The position numbers and the translations under genes are program-made. Shown here in pieces: positions 34,061 through 47,543 of a stretch of DNA of 64,000 nucleotides; positions within the stretch are counted from its first letter, which is position 1; every line of letters begins with the position of its first letter. Source of the DNA: Bimastos eiseni (taxonomy: Eukaryota; Annelida; Clitellata; Crassiclitellata; Lumbricidae); assembly GCA_959347315.1 (NCBI GenBank), contig OY365807.1, forward strand, positions 35,621,627 through 35,685,626, written 5' to 3'. The notes under the pieces were generated by a model. The model ran no database searches. It was not told where the DNA came from and worked only from the letters and a program-made list of their open reading frames with translations.

Positions 34061-34413
34061 CTGTCCAACTTCAAGATATATGATTACAAATAAGTAACCC
34101 TGGCATGGCCAAAATATGCCAACGAGTCGGTGTTCAGAATTAGAGGAAAGTAGGATTGTTATTTAATAAATAACCAAAATTAAAAGTTATTTGATTAATT
34201 TGCACTAGTGATGCACATTATCGACTGTGATGTGTTTTTCTAATGGACTGTTTTAGCAATTCACATTTGGAGCACAGCAGTTTAACGTTTTGGGTGAAGT
34301 GAAATTAGCTTCTGCAGTGGCCATAGACTGACTTTGGAAATAGGTCAGCCAAGACCTATGCTGGTGGTCCTGGGACCCTTCTATGGTCAATCTTTATGCC
34401 TATTAAGGTTGTA
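34061..34413 (+). repeat. 353-bp direct repeat, copy 2
   Basis: Partner of 29,713-30,065 in the same orientation, 4,348 bp away. The two copies have the same length, so divergence is by substitution only. Confidence 0.85.
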
Positions 34414-35560
34414 TTAGTAATTATAAGGCTATTAGTGATGATAATAGTAGATGTAAGAATACCAATGGCAACTAATCTAGTGACGAGAGTAATGATGATG
34501 ATGATGATACTAGTAGTTATGACTCAACAACAACAGCAACTAAAATCTAATCAACTTGTTATGAAGGAATGGTTACCCTGCTTCATCCGTGCATCATCTG
34601 GGTAGTTAATTGTTCATAAATCTTTGCCTTGATGAGGTCAAAGTAGAACAAGACCAGGAAGATAAATGATTTAGGTTTTGGAGTTCATTGGAGGCTCCAA
34701 AGGAGGAACTAAATTATGAGACTGTTTAGTGGTGAGGCAGCTGACATATTGATGAGGGTGATGAGTTATTGTGAGCTGGCTCCATCCATATAGGAGTCCA
34801 TGCTCCAACTCACAAAGCCTGCAAGTGGGAGTTCTCCTAACCATTTGAAACCATACCATACCTCCTTGAGATCCGAACGGAAAGAAACCTGCTTCCAGCT
34901 GACGACAGGATTTGATTGATGAGTCTACCGGAAGCTAGTATCACCAATCAGCCTTTTGTAGATACAAGTCCAGAGATGGCCATGGAAGGCACCAAGGCAT
35001 TGTATGAATTCATCCAAAGGTATATATAGTCTTGCCATTAAATGACCACATAAACAGCCACCATGAGAGGAGGAGCTCTACAAGGTAATGGCTTGGATGG
35101 GCATCTGGTAACCTTGACAGAGACCTAGCACTCATCGACTCACTGGCAGATGCAACTCGTTTTTCAGTCAGAGCAAGTCATCTGCGAATAGTTCAGGTCA
35201 GGTACTCTGACTTGAGCAATTGAGAATCAGATGATCTGAGTCCGTTAGAGGACAGAAGCCAGGGCAGATTGAGACCAGGTAGATTAGATTTCTTTGGATT
35301 GTAAGGAGGTGAAAGCTAATGGTTATGCAGAAAGAACAGTTCAAGTGTAAATTCAATAAATGACCACTTTATTTTATTGTCTTTTTATCTTTGGAGCAAA
35401 CTAGAAGCAGTTAAACATATGATGAGGTGCTAATCGCACATTTATTGTATGCTATAATCTATGGACCTATAGGAGGCTGATAGTCGTAGTCATAGTCCTA
35501 ATCTTGAGATTTTTACATAACCCAAAAGGAAAGTCAAGGGAAGCGGCTTGTTTGCAGAGC
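34414..35560. other. intron-like sequence, no recognised gene
   Basis: Small GAT array near 34,490-34,507. No domain-bearing frame, no RNA gene. Confidence 0.5.
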
Positions 35561-35795
35561 TGTATTTAGCTTTGCCAAGAAATATAAATATTAATGCTCT
35601 TTTTTCATCAGAATTTATTGACTAGTTTCTAACCTTCACAATTGTTCGTATAGTTTTAGTTTAGTTGTTTAGGTGCACAGATGTATTTAGTTTTATCAAG
35701 AAATATAGACTGTTTTGCTCTTTATTTTCATCAGAATTTATTAACTAGTTTCTAACCTTCACAATAGTTCATATAGTTTTAGTTTGGTTGTTAAG
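35561..35795. repeat. two-copy tandem duplication, unit about 121 bp
   Basis: TGTATTTAG...AAGAAATATA...CATCAGAATTTATT...TAGTTTCTAACCTTCACAAT is repeated once at an offset of 121 bp with a few substitutions and small gaps. Confidence 0.85.
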
Positions 35796-36667
35796 AAGGA
35801 CAACATAACAGGGCGTAGTGTGGTTAAGAAATGTGTGAGAACCACTTCTTATTAGGTGTCTTGATATCCCATCCATCTGATCCTGATCTTATAGTTGTTG
35901 AGTGACTCCACAGTTGCTCTCTCATCACTCAAGAATGCTGGCAACCGTATTATACCATTGAAATTTGAACAGGCCTTCTTAAAATTGTTGACCTAGCAAA
36001 TTTTTTTGATCTTTACGCATTTTATGACTTTCTTACTTACTATGTATTTTTAGGACTTCTTCTTATTTCAATATTTCTTTTATGCCCATGACCAATTTTA
36101 TGACCAATGTTTTGGCAGACAATCCTGAACCAAACCATTCTGGGTAACTCATTATGTTGCCCTAATATCAAATGGATGGCCAATTTAGACATTTAGGTCA
36201 AGAAAAAATTACAGTGATGTAGCGTAAAGTAAAGAACAGAGTGTGAATTTAGAGATCATACAATGACATAAGGCCAAGGACATAGGTCAAGGTTGTGTCA
36301 GGGTTTGTCTAGAAGGAAAGATAGAAACACCGACCTTGTTAGACAAATTTAAATTTTCAACAACTCTGAGACACTTTAATAACACAGGGAGGTTCTAATT
36401 CTAATTGTTACCTGACAAGTAGGCAAGGCTGTTGAATAATAAGTGATGGTTTATTGAACTTGAGTATAAAGTAGAAATAAAGTAAATTTTTCTACTAGTT
36501 GCATATCCACACTTTAGAGAAGTAAGTTGGTATGACAGGCTCTGTTTTTGCAAAAACTGTATTTATTTCCTGAGTCAGTGGGTTGGTCTAAAGGATTAAG
36601 AATCACATTTGCAGCTAAAAAAATTTCCATCCAATAGGAGCACTCTGCATTTGCACAGAAGCAGTGC

Positions 36668-38100
36668 TTACATAACATAACATAACACAACATAACAAGG
36701 GTTTAAAGTGGTTCAGGAGACGTTTAGTCTGTGTTAAAACCACTGTAGTTCATCCTGGATAAATTTAATAGCCCAATTCTCCAAGTTTCCTCTTAAAAGC
36801 TGTGATAGTGTCCACTAAGACAGTACTATCATCCATACCATTCCACAAGTCAACAACTCTTCCACTGAAGAATTTCTGCCCTAATGTTCCTTTCAGTTTC
36901 TGAAAAACTTTATACCTGTGTCCCCGAGTTACTCTATTTGGTGCAAATTTAAAAAACCTCTCTGGCTGCACCGCCTCCTTTCCATTAATAATCTTGTAGG
37001 CTTCAATCAGGTTTCCTCTGCTCCTCCTCTTCTCCAATGTTGTTAATCTACACCTATTCAACCTTTTTTATGGCTCAAATCTTTGTAGTTCCAGATCATT
37101 TTTGTAGCTCTTCTTTGCACTTTCTCAAGCTTCTCTATGTCTTGTTTAAGAAATGGACTCCACACCTGAATGCAGTATTCCAACTGTGGCCTAACCAGTG
37201 ATTTGTACAACCTTAGCATTGTGTCTCTGGTTACTATTGTCCTTCTTATCATACCCAAGGTTGAGTTTGCCTTCTTTGCCGCTTCAGCACATTGCTTGGA
37301 AGGTTTTGCACTTTTGTGCATAAGCACTCCCAAGTCCCTTTCCTCCTCACTCACTTTCAATGCCTTACCCCCCATTTCATAAGAAAACTTATTGTTTCTC
37401 TTCCCCATATGCCTCACTGAGCACTTTTCCAAATTAAAATGCATCTGCCAGTCCTGTGATCACCTGAACATTCTTCTTAGATCGTCTTGCAGTTTCTCAC
37501 TTTCCTTTTCATCACAATCCTCTCTACATAGTTTAGTATCATCCGCAAACTTAGAAATCTTAGATAAAATCCCATCATCTATGTCATTAATAAAAAGTAC
37601 GAACAGTAATGGCCCAAGCACTGATCCTTGTGGCACTCCACTTAACACTGATGTCCAGGTAGAAATTTTTGCTTCCTATGCCCACCTTTTGTCTTCTACC
37701 GGATAGTACCTGTCCCCTAATCCCACTTGGTTGCAACTTCTTGGCCAGTCTTTTGTGAGGTACTTTGTTAAATGCCTTGGCAAAATCTAAATAAATTACA
37801 TCGACCGGCTTTCCCTCGTCTATCCTAGCATACATTTTCTCAAAGAATTTTAACAGATTTTTCAAACATGAGCGACCTCTGGTAAATCCATGTTTACTGT
37901 CCTTAACAATAATATTCTCATTCAAATGCTGTACTATATTATCCTTAACAATTCTCTCCATGACCTTACACACAATGCTGGTTAAACTAACCAGTACTGG
38001 TTAAACTGGTCTATAGTTACATGGCTCATTTCTGTTTACATTTTTAAAGAGCGGCACTATGAGGGCGTCTCTCCATCCCCTTGGCACTTAATTTGACATT
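36668..38100 (-). mobile_element. 5'-truncated LINE, CR1/L2-like
   Basis: Read on the minus strand, from about 38,090 down, it holds the palm and tail of a non-LTR retrotransposon ORF2 followed by a short 3' UTR. It ends in TTATG repeats (plus strand CATAA units at about 36,669-36,700), the kind of short 3' microsatellite CR1/L2-type elements carry. The endonuclease domain is missing, so this is the usual 5'-truncated insert. Target duplications not found. Confidence 0.8.
36765..37973 (-). pseudogene. LINE ORF2 reverse transcriptase fragments
   Basis: Catalytic motif A is visible as YLDFAKAFNKVPH (D codon at about 37,787-37,785). [20 protein letters not shown] follows, then the catalytic FADD at about 37,549-37,538 (FADD in place of YADD, as in many CR1-like enzymes). 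After that come SLVRPQLEYCIQVWSPF, LEKRRSRGNLIEAYKI and a tail with FFSGRVVDLWN. The pieces lie in three frames: a shift near 37,680, a stop near 37,458 and another shift near 37,060. It is inactive, though all catalytic aspartates survive. Confidence 0.85.
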
Positions 38101-39045
38101 AATATGTAATGACTCATCTCACATGGCTTTTCATTCCATCCCAAGGCTCCACTGCTAAACGTTACATTACTATGACATTACATTGTAAATGCTTTCTTTG
38201 CTTGTCGTCTTTTGATGCTGCAATTGTAACCAAGGATATATGTAGGGCGTTCGTTACTTCTGCTATGTGTTTAATTAACTTTGTCTTGTTCTTTGATGTT
38301 ATTTTAATTGCTATGTGATGGGACAATGGTCTTGGTTATGTAAGACGACCAAACTACGGCTTCAAAGGACCTTCCTTCCAAAGAGTAGGGTTTAATTAAT
38401 AACATCCCAATTAATAAAGCAGGTGGGCCTCAGGTAGTTGCTTCATTATAGGCCTATTATTATTTCATCAGCAGTACTCAGTTTTTGAGTTGAATATTCA
38501 ATCATCTTAGTGGTGGGTGATTGGGATCAAGTTTAGGAGTCAGGTCAGTGCAACTTTAGTGCAATGTCCAGGGTCTTTAAGCTGGGCTCATGTACTATGC
38601 AAATAGGCAACCAACACCATGGTCAACTGGTGGTCAGTAAGGGATAATGGACTCCTGGTCTGTTGGTCTGATTTATATCTTTATCAGAGCCCCCTGCATA
38701 GCCATTTAGGTTTGCATTTGGCCTTCAAAGGTCTCCTATGAGTATGTTCATTAAATCTCTATACAAACCCAGAATGACAAAGTAGAACACAATGGGGTAC
38801 ACTTATTAGGTTGCTTTATTTGACATGTATGCAAAATCAATCTAATCACTGTTTTCATGTGTTTCTCATGATTGTGCTTCACCATGTAACTGGGTGCAGT
38901 GTGTCACCCAGAGTTGCCTCTTTGAATATATTATCCAATTTAAAGTAAATTGAATTAGTCTAATTTAATCTAATCAAATCAAGTCTAATGACTTCTATAA
39001 TGTTGTTATCATAATGCACAAAGCATCACTCAATGGTTGCTTTAA
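38101..39045. other. intron-like sequence, no recognised gene
   Basis: AT-rich. TAATCTAATCAAATC-type near-repeats occur at about 38,940-38,985. Nothing else recognised. Confidence 0.5.
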
Positions 39046-39049
39046 ATTG

Positions 39050-39220
39050 GATCATAGCTGATACTATAGCTAAGATCATAGCTAAGATCATAGCTAAGAT
39101 CATAGCTAAGATCATAGCTAAGATCATAGCTAAGATCATAGCTAAGATCATAGCTAAGATCATAGCTAAGATCATAGCTAAGATCATAGCTAAGATCATT
39201 GCTAATATCATTACTAGTAT
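39050..39220. repeat. 12-bp minisatellite, about 11 perfect copies
   Basis: The unit GCTAAGATCATA is repeated almost without error over 39,068-39,199, with degenerate units at both ends. Because 12 is a multiple of three, both strands stay open (Ala-Lys-Ile-Ile on +, Ala-Met-Ile-Leu on -). No start context or flanking exon supports translation. Confidence 0.95.
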
Positions 39221-39359
39221 CATTTGTGTAGAATCGTAGCTATACTCAGAATCACAATCTATTAGATAGATCAAACTGAAATCCGATAGGTTGGAGAAAC
39301 CTGAAATCAGACTACTGTGCGTGTAGGGCTGTAGGCTTTTGTTAATCCAGGTAGGTCTT

Positions 39360-40484
39360 TGTTAAAGTCTAGACCTATATTGGTCAATGAATTCCAGAGC
39401 TTTGGACCAGCTACCAAGAAGGCCTTCGAGTTCAACACTGTTCCGTCCGTTATGGAACACCGCAAGAGTCAAAGTATTTGTGGATCGCGTGCAATATTTG
39501 GTAGCGCTTGGAATAAGGTCAGGACGCCTGTGTTGAATATAGTCCTTTGTGAACTTAAAAATGGATTCTTGGCTCAAAGTGGGCATTAGCTTGGTGGAAA
39601 TTGCAGTCTTGGGGCAAAATGTTTTTTGGGCAAGTTGAAGCTGGGACATCGCTGTGTGCCAATCGTGGTGTCCTACTTAGTGTTGAACTTCTAATAGTTT
39701 GTCCAGAATTTTTCCTGACACCTATACTTGCCCTAAAAATAGGAATGTTAGAGATTTTAGAGGCACTTGCCCCTCTGCCCCACATTCTAAACCTATGTCA
39801 ATGGGCGCCCAGTGCAACAACTAAAATATGGATGTGTTATTTTTATACTAAAGGATATTTTTGGAGCTCTGACAACAGAGTTTGTAAACATGTGTATGTG
39901 AAACTAAAACATTGTGAGCCATGGCTATCGGGTTCATCGAATGTCTTGTACATGTGAAAATGAAATGGTTTGCATATGGTGAAGTCAGAATTTATAGTAA
40001 AGTAAAAATCCTTATTCCTAAAAATGTTGCACAGGCAGCATGATCAATAGGAAGTCTGGCTCTTTGAGCAGAACTGTGCCAATAGAGACTAAGATTGTGA
40101 AAGTGTTGACTTGTTCCATTGAAAAGGAATTCGGTCTTTGAAGGTTTTAGAAGAATGTTATGACTAGCCATCCAGGACTGAACTTCACTGAAAACAGATG
40201 CAAATAGCTGGAAAGGCTCAAGTAATTGTCAAATGAAAGGAATAAATGGGTATCATTGACATAAAATGCTAGTCTATCAGTAAGTATGTAGCCATCCAAG
40301 GGGAGTGGTATACAGTATAGACAGGATCAGACCTATCACATTTACTGTAACATTTCTGTAGCTCACTAGTGTTCTCAAATCTCATTGACACATCTTGTGA
40401 CATGTTCTGGCCAATCATATTGTAAAAAATTGGAGTGACCAAAGGGTCAAAGGTCATTAGATTACTGAATACATTCTGTAGCAT
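39360..40484 (-). pseudogene. second LINE reverse transcriptase relic
   Basis: Minus strand, in broken frames: a degraded palm region near 40,310-40,240 (YHSPWMATYLLID then HFMSMIPIYSF, where HxYADDTQLY is usual). Next come the thumb motif SWMASHNILLKPSKTEFLFN near 40,175-40,115 and ATFLGIR near 40,030. Last is the C-terminal motif STNTLTLAVFHNGRNSVELE-GLLGSWSKALEF near 39,480-39,385, equivalent to the usual AFSVAGPKLWNSLP. YADD is lost, so it is dead. It is a different family from the 36.7-38.1 kb LINE. Confidence 0.65.
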
Positions 40485-40914
40485 TCACTGATGCTGAGCA
40501 CTGTTAATTAGAGTATTGTAAATATGATAAATTGAGTAAAAGAATATAATGGTCTGGCTTGACTGGCTACAGGTAGGTGAGCATAGGTGAGGAGCTTAGG
40601 AGATTGATTATGGATGCCACCAGACCCTTAGAAGCTGCTAAGCAATCGACCAAGGTGTGCCTTTAATGGGAAGCACTGGCCAAACTGTCTGGCCAGATAA
40701 AGATCAGTTCTTGAGCTAAAACATTTTTATCTCCACCTACTTTTGTTTGCCAAATTATAGTGCAATAGATATTACATACACAATATAAGATTTTAAAGTA
40801 TCTTGTTATCTTGATGTGATTTCTACAGTTCAGTGGTCTATTTGGTATCTGTGATCCAGCAATTGTAGGTTTGAGTCTGCTAAGCAAACCGCATGTCATG
40901 ACGCTGTTGCCAAA

Positions 40915-41335
40915 CAGTTTGATTTGGTACTGGCATATAACCCTGTCACTAAGCAGCATCATTTGGTACTGGCATAATAACCTTGTCACTCAGCAGTTTG
41001 ATTTGGTACTGGCATAATAACCCTGCTGCCATGCAGTTTGATTTGGTACTGGCATAAAGGCCCTGTGGCCAAGCAGTTTGAGTTGGTACTGGCATAATAA
41101 CCCTGTTACCAAGCAGTTTGATTTGGTACTGGCATATAACCCTATCACCAAGCAGTATCATTTGGTACTGGCATAATAACCTTGTCACCCAGCAGTTTGA
41201 TTTGGTACTGACATAATAACCCTGTTGCCATGCATTTTGATTTGGTACTGGCATAAAGGCCCTGTCGCCAAGCAGTTTGAGTTGGTACTGGCATAGTAAC
41301 CCTGTTACCATGCAGTATGAGTTGGTACTGGCTTT
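40915..41335. repeat. ~40-bp minisatellite with five-unit higher-order repeat
   Basis: Unit CAGTTTGATTTGGTACTGGC plus ATAATAACCCTGTTGCCAAG, about ten copies. Variant units recur in the same order: one with CATATAACC, one with CATCATTTGG, one plain, one with AAAGGCCC, one with GAGTTGG. That makes two higher-order repeats of about 199 bp. The unit is not a multiple of three overall, so the open minus frames over it are artefacts. Confidence 0.9.
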
Positions 41336-41339
41336 AGTA

Positions 41340-43062
41340 TGGAAATAGATGGCTAATCCTGCAATGCGTTAGTCCCACATCCAGAACCTTTGATATCGTC
41401 CATTGATAGGGCTATGCCACAATAGAGCTGCTTTATCTGTTAGCATTTTGCAATGCCTCTAGAATATTCATCTGATGATTCACAATGTCAATTATCAGAG
41501 CATATGTAGACTTCTAATGGCAGGTTTATAAGACCTGTGATCGGATTTAGCTCAGGATAATGCTTTACATTTTGCCGCTGTTGTTGTATTTTTTAGAACT
41601 TGTACTAGAACTCTTTACTAAACCGACCTTTCGTGCATTTTTTTCTTCGAATAATTTAGATGTAATTATTTTGTGAATGATTGATTCTGTCTACCGACTT
41701 ATTTGCATGAGTATCCTATTCGTATGTCTCATGCCAGAAGGCCAGAAGGCTGTTTTGTGCTCATGTCTGACTCATTAATTCTGTCTGCCAGGGTCTCTAC
41801 TTAGAAAACTGATCTGGGAGGAAAGCAGTGTTTCGCTTCTGTGTTCTCAAGTGCATCATCAGAGTTTATTAATACTTCTACTACGTTGGCTCCAGACCAA
41901 GGAGGCCTGGGTTGCCACTGACCTCTGACTATCCAGAATTTATAGACTTAGAAATTTAAACCTGGCTTAATCACCCATAGGAGACACATGAAACTATTAT
42001 AGTCTCTACCCATTACATTGCACAATATTATGTCCCCATTTACAGAGGTTGCTTAATTGAGGGTTACCTTCTGACCTGCTTGCATGGCTCACGTGTGTGT
42101 GTGTGTTTGTGTGTGTGGATGTTTGGGTGACCTTGGTGATACACGTTTGCCCCCTTCAGAGGGAGCCTGGCAGCTGGGTTAAAGTTCATTAAGTGCAGAT
42201 GGCTTAGAATTGACTTTATGGTATGGTTGAGTTTTTCTGTGGGTTAAATGTTGAACTGCTATTTGGTCTTGATGTCTGTGATGTATTCTGATCCTGTTAC
42301 ATAATTCTCTAACTAATTACTTTTGTGATATATTTTGCTATTTTGTGTAACACTGTATTTGTTTTGTTATCTTCTGACATATTCTGCTATTTGATGTTTT
42401 TTGTCTCTGTGTGGTTTTGCGATGGAATGCTTGTCATGGGAAAATATTTGGTGTCATAAGCTTTACATTGTAAGAAAATTACCTTGACTCACCATTGCTG
42501 AGCTTGCTCTATCACGGAGTTCATTACCTTTATTCGCCATCAAAGTATTTCTACGAGTCATAAAATTATTTCAAGTTTTTGCTGCACTTGTGAACTAGCT
42601 TTAGTTGTTTGTGATTTATAAAACGGAAAAAGATAAAGAAACGTTGTATTATTTGTTAAAATGTAGATGACTTCGTTGAAGCTTTGGTGAAGCATAACTA
42701 TAGATCTTAAAGGCTTTGTTAACATAAACATATGGACAGCATTCGAAGGACAGGACATCTTTTCTTATCTTCTGACTTGATTACTTTAAGGAAGGAAGAC
42801 TGAGTTTGTACCAAGTAGCGTGCTCTACCACAGACATGAGAACGAGACAAGTAGCATATATGGACTTGATTTTACTTAAATTCATTGTGCTTACCAGCAT
42901 TTAATCCACAGCACGAAGATGCAGTCCATCTGATATGATTTAGTTTAATTTAATTTAGGGATGGAGGAGTGTGATATTCCATCTGATATGGTAACTGACC
43001 ATGTGATAAGTTGGGGTGTTGGGTTGGTGAGCATGGTGCTATGGTGGAGTGGAAGAAACCTG
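41340..43062. other. intron-like sequence, no recognised gene
   Basis: A (GT)n run is at 42,092-42,117. No domain-bearing frame. Confidence 0.5.
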
Positions 43063-43190
43063 AATATATATATATGCATATAACCCACAGATCAGACATT
43101 CTATATATATATATATATATATGTATGTATATACACACATGCAAACACACTCACACACACACACATATATATATATATATTTATATATAA
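43063..43190. repeat. (TA)n/(CA)n compound microsatellite
   Basis: Three TA runs separated by unique bases and an ACAC run. Confidence 0.9.
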
Positions 43191-43689
43191 CTCTAGAAAG
43201 CTGTTTAAAACCCCAGGGAAATAATGAGATTCTGTGATGACTCATAGGAACATTCTATTTATTTATTCCCTTTCTGGCATGTGATAATAACAGGGAACAC
43301 TATGCCCTGCTAACTCCACTAGCTATGACAATTATGATACAAAAATACACATCCCCTATGGATACACAATATAATTATCTGTGTGCATGTAATTGTAATA
43401 CTAAATATTATATATATTTAAAATATAGGTTCAACATGGCTTTCACTAAGATGTACATATATAAAGTACACACATGATGAACTGTTGGTCTGAGCACAAT
43501 ATTATAACTGAAACTTGTTTAGGCATTGGACTGATACTGGCACACTCATATCATAATATATACCTATGACAGTGTCAAGTGATTAATCATGAGGTCAGAT
43601 GACTGAATGGATGCCGGAAACTGTGCTTCTCCTTATTCCCTCTAGGACCTTAATCATGTTCGCTGTGACTGCTTGTGCTCTGGTGATTC

Positions 43690-43890
43690 GAATTAAAGAC
43701 TTCACCAACGTAGAAGCAGATGGCATATGATGTGACAGTGGCACAGTTTGATTGGACATGATGAGCCCAGCTTGTCCAGGATTCGGACCCGTGCTGCAGA
43801 GATTAAGCGCTGAGTTAGTCATCATTTGGTCACTGTGCCACATCCAGATGGCTAGATTCATATTCAGTACATTTGGATATACATTTTGAC
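43690..43890 (-). mobile_element. tRNA-derived SINE
   Basis: On the minus strand TGGCACAGTGACC and CTAACTCAGCGCTTAATC resemble a tRNA head with an A box. GGGTCCGAATCC is a near-perfect B box at about 43,795-43,784. A three-fold GCAATATAATC repeat lies nearby at 43,957-43,990. Confidence 0.5.
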
Positions 43891-44009
43891 AGCACCTTTT
43901 AAGAAGCCATTGTGGGTGAAACATTTCTCCTATTCTATTATTATAATTATTGTGATTGCAATATAATCGCAATATAATCGCAATATAATCTATATGAGAA
44001 GTGGACACG

Positions 44010-47000
44010 TGGCCTCCCTAGTGGGCCTTTGGTTACTCTGCTCTCAAAGTCAGGAAGATATTGAAATATTGATGTTCAACTGGCGCCCCTGGTGAACTCA
44101 AATGTAAGGGAATCCAAGGTCAGCAGTTCAGGGAAGACAAGTTGTTGAGAATCGACAGACCAGCCATTCTTAAATGACAAGTGGAAAATAAAACCCCACT
44201 GACACAACTGAAATCGTCTTTATCCATCTCATGTTCATAAATGTTTATTGTTTTGACATTAATATGATGAGTTCAGCATCCAGCCTCATATTAAGTTAAC
44301 CTATTTCATTTCTTTATTAGTTGCTCATAGTTGGATGGTCTGATTATCTGGAATATAAATTATGAATGTCTTTGGGCTCAGTTGCCAACAGTGGGTGCAC
44401 TTAAAAATTGTCTGGTGTGGTTGGAATGAAACATTTTTCTATCCCCAGTGTGTTTGGATCTTCCCAGCAGGACCTATTGTTTGTCACATGCTGGAAGCCC
44501 TGTTGTTGGTGGCTATATTATTACTGTGTGACAAGGCTAGAACTTGTAAAGCAACCGAAGAATGTATTTTGTCAAATGCATAGTTTGTGGCCATGTAGTG
44601 TTTTGATTTGATTAAATTAGGTTACATTGATTACAAATTACACTGATTGCTGTATCGGTTTTTGTTTTAATGTTGTCTTTTATTGAACTTTTCAATTTGT
44701 GTAGGACCTTCTAAAGAACAAAATGACTTATGGGTGCTGGAGCACAGGAGGTCACAACATAAGCTGTAATTACATGTGGGTGGCTATATTAGTGGACTGG
44801 AAGTTTCTTTGCCCCTCTGAACCTTGACCTCAGGCAGACTGAATCTTTTCCTGGTTTATTATTATAGTGAGTATTTATCATTCTGCAGATTCTATAAATT
44901 TTTAGTGGTAAATGATTGTGCGGCATTATTTACTACAATTACCCTAGCATAAATGGATTGTTTCAAATATCGTTGTAAATGGCTTAAATTAATTGCTAAA
45001 AGTTTCTTTTGGATATTTAAAAAAAAACTTAGGTCCAGGATCATGAAATTGGGCCTTGAGGCAGAGATGAGATTTTTGGAAGGGTTCGGATGGAGTGAAA
45101 TTGGGGTCAATTGCAGAAGAAGAACAGAAGTACATTAAGGTGACTATTAGGTGACCAGGTACATCTTGATTTGATGGTGAAGGGCTCATGGAAGTAGATA
45201 AGTAAGATAATACCAGCCCAAGTACAGTCCCTGAGGCTGAGTAAACATCTCCAGCTGGGCCATAGCCTCCTCTTGCAGTCCTTATGGGGTAATTAGTAGA
45301 TGCCTCAAGACAGTTTTGGATGTCTAGTCAAAGTCCATAGGCATTTCCAGTTAAGCGCCCTTAGTCAACTCAATCTGACCTTGAGAAGACCAAAGGGGAA
45401 GGATGGTTAGGACTGCTGTTGGCCAGTCATTGATCATGACAGAGAGGATGAAAAATGTGAGAGGGGGATGCAGCCAGACATAAATGCTGCTCACAGAGAC
45501 CCCATGCTGTGTCTATGGGAGAATATGTGTTGCAGGAAAAGGAATTGGGATGCTGGAAATGAGAAGCACTTATTGCATTCATTATCCTAATTGCTACTGA
45601 TGGCTTGACGATAATGATGATCCTCTGCCTCTTGTTTTGTCACTGACAACAACAACAACAACAACAGTTTACGGTTGAATCATTAGTAATAACAGTTGTT
45701 TACTGACAAGGAGATTTGGTATTGCCAGTGAAAACTTGACTTTGGCTGCCAATGCCAGTTTCGAATCAGTCAGGGCTTGGGTTACCTGATTGGGACTTGG
45801 TTTTGGTGCTCCATCAGTTATAGCAGTTATAAATTGCTATTTTTAGCAGGAAACAGATGATTGATGGTGGCCAAGATGTAGGCGTCCAATGCTCTCTCAA
45901 TCTGGTGATTGTTCTCATGTTTTTTAAGTGCACTGAATTTTGGGTTTCCTGGTCCATCTTGCCAATTTCCGTTTTTGCTTTGCTGTTCAACTTATTTTAG
46001 GACAAGTTTTCTGGCTGGTGACTGCCAGTGTGTGTGCTTTATCTTGATAGCCTCAGTGCTACAATTATTGTTTGCAAATATTTATCTCACCTTTTTATTT
46101 TATACCTATGGTAGGAATCTGAAAATCAACATTTTTCAATTGAATTTAATCTGGGGTATGGGTACGATTTTGAATCGAATCTCGAATTGAATCACTGGGT
46201 ACCAGTTTGATATTCATGTACATCGTACTTGGTAGCACAGATGTACCACAGTTATCAATATATCAACTTATGGCTTAATAACTTTTCAGCATTTCAAGAT
46301 CAATTAAACTAAAAACAAGGCAATATACTGATTTAAAATGGCACAAATAATTATTTTAAGCATTATAACCTATTAAAACTGCTCTGTTCTGGTTTTGGTT
46401 CAACCTTACATTTATTGTCAGCCTTTTAGTGCCTAAAGCACACGTTTACTAATTCGTGACACTTCTTAGGTCAATTCAATGTCAGAATAGCAAATCGTTA
46501 AGTCATGCCAAAATCAAAGTTTCTGCATCTGTTTTAGAAGGTTTAATTTTTTTGGCCCACAACTAAATTAACTTTCTCCTGATGAGCGATTTGTGACTAG
46601 CAAATAAATCATGGGCAACTCTCGAAAACAGTGGAATCATCTGTTTGTTGTCCTATAATTGTTTTTATCCAATTGCATTTCTAACCTGTGCCGCTAGATG
46701 TCAGCTTGTTGATCAATTGGATGCTGAATTGCGGCAGTTACAGCCCATGATGAACTTCACATAGCAATTCAACAATCAATTCAAGCCCAAGCCAAATAAA
46801 CATAGCCCAATAAACAGTTAAAACAATTGGTTTATAGCAAAGCATGTCAAGGGGTCATGGTTGAAAAATGTTTCAACATGAACTCAATTTTGAATCCAAC
46901 ACTGGAATCTGACTCGTTTTATAATCGAATGTCAAGGCTTTACAGTTCTTAGCCCATAGTTATTTTTAGGAAGGATATTGATGGGTAGAATTTCCTGAAG

Positions 47001-47543
47001 AATTATATGCGGAAAGATTATTTCCTCATACTATTGTCCTTTTCGGTACTTTCAGAAAGGGGACGGGGATTGTGAAGGGCATTCCAGTTTACCCTACGGC
47101 TCACATCACGGATCAGAATTCCAGATAACGTTATGAGGCCATAAGGAGCTGATTATTGAAGATTGACAAGGCTGCCTGTTGCAGCAACAGCAGCAGCTAA
47201 TGAGGAAATGAACTAGCTTCACACTTCCCACTGACTAGTCAATCATTTGCACCCTGCTTTGAAGAGTTCCCTCTCTGTCAGTCTTCACTAATCCTACACT
47301 TTTGATGGGAAGGAGGATCCTTCAGAACCTGTCTCAACAATTTTCAGCCATAGGGTACAACATGAAAGTGTCTACAGTGTTTTATCCCTGCAGTTCCTGC
47401 CATAGGACACCTTAGTGTTGTTTCACAAGGGAAAAACATATGCTAATCTGTTGTTATCTTGAAGATAACACTTCCAATAATATCCAATGGAGTTATGGCT
47501 ACTGGCCAGGTTATGATGAAATTGGATCAGACAGATCAGACTC
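44010..47543. other. intron-like sequence, no recognised gene
   Basis: An (ACA)n run is at 45,647-45,667. Phrases such as GAATCGAATCTCGAATTGAATC near 46,170 look like repeat debris. No frame with a recognisable domain. Confidence 0.45.

Noticed and set aside
39026..39274. Repeat-protein gene encoding AMIL/AKII arrays
   Set aside because: Open on both strands solely because the repeat unit is 12 bp.
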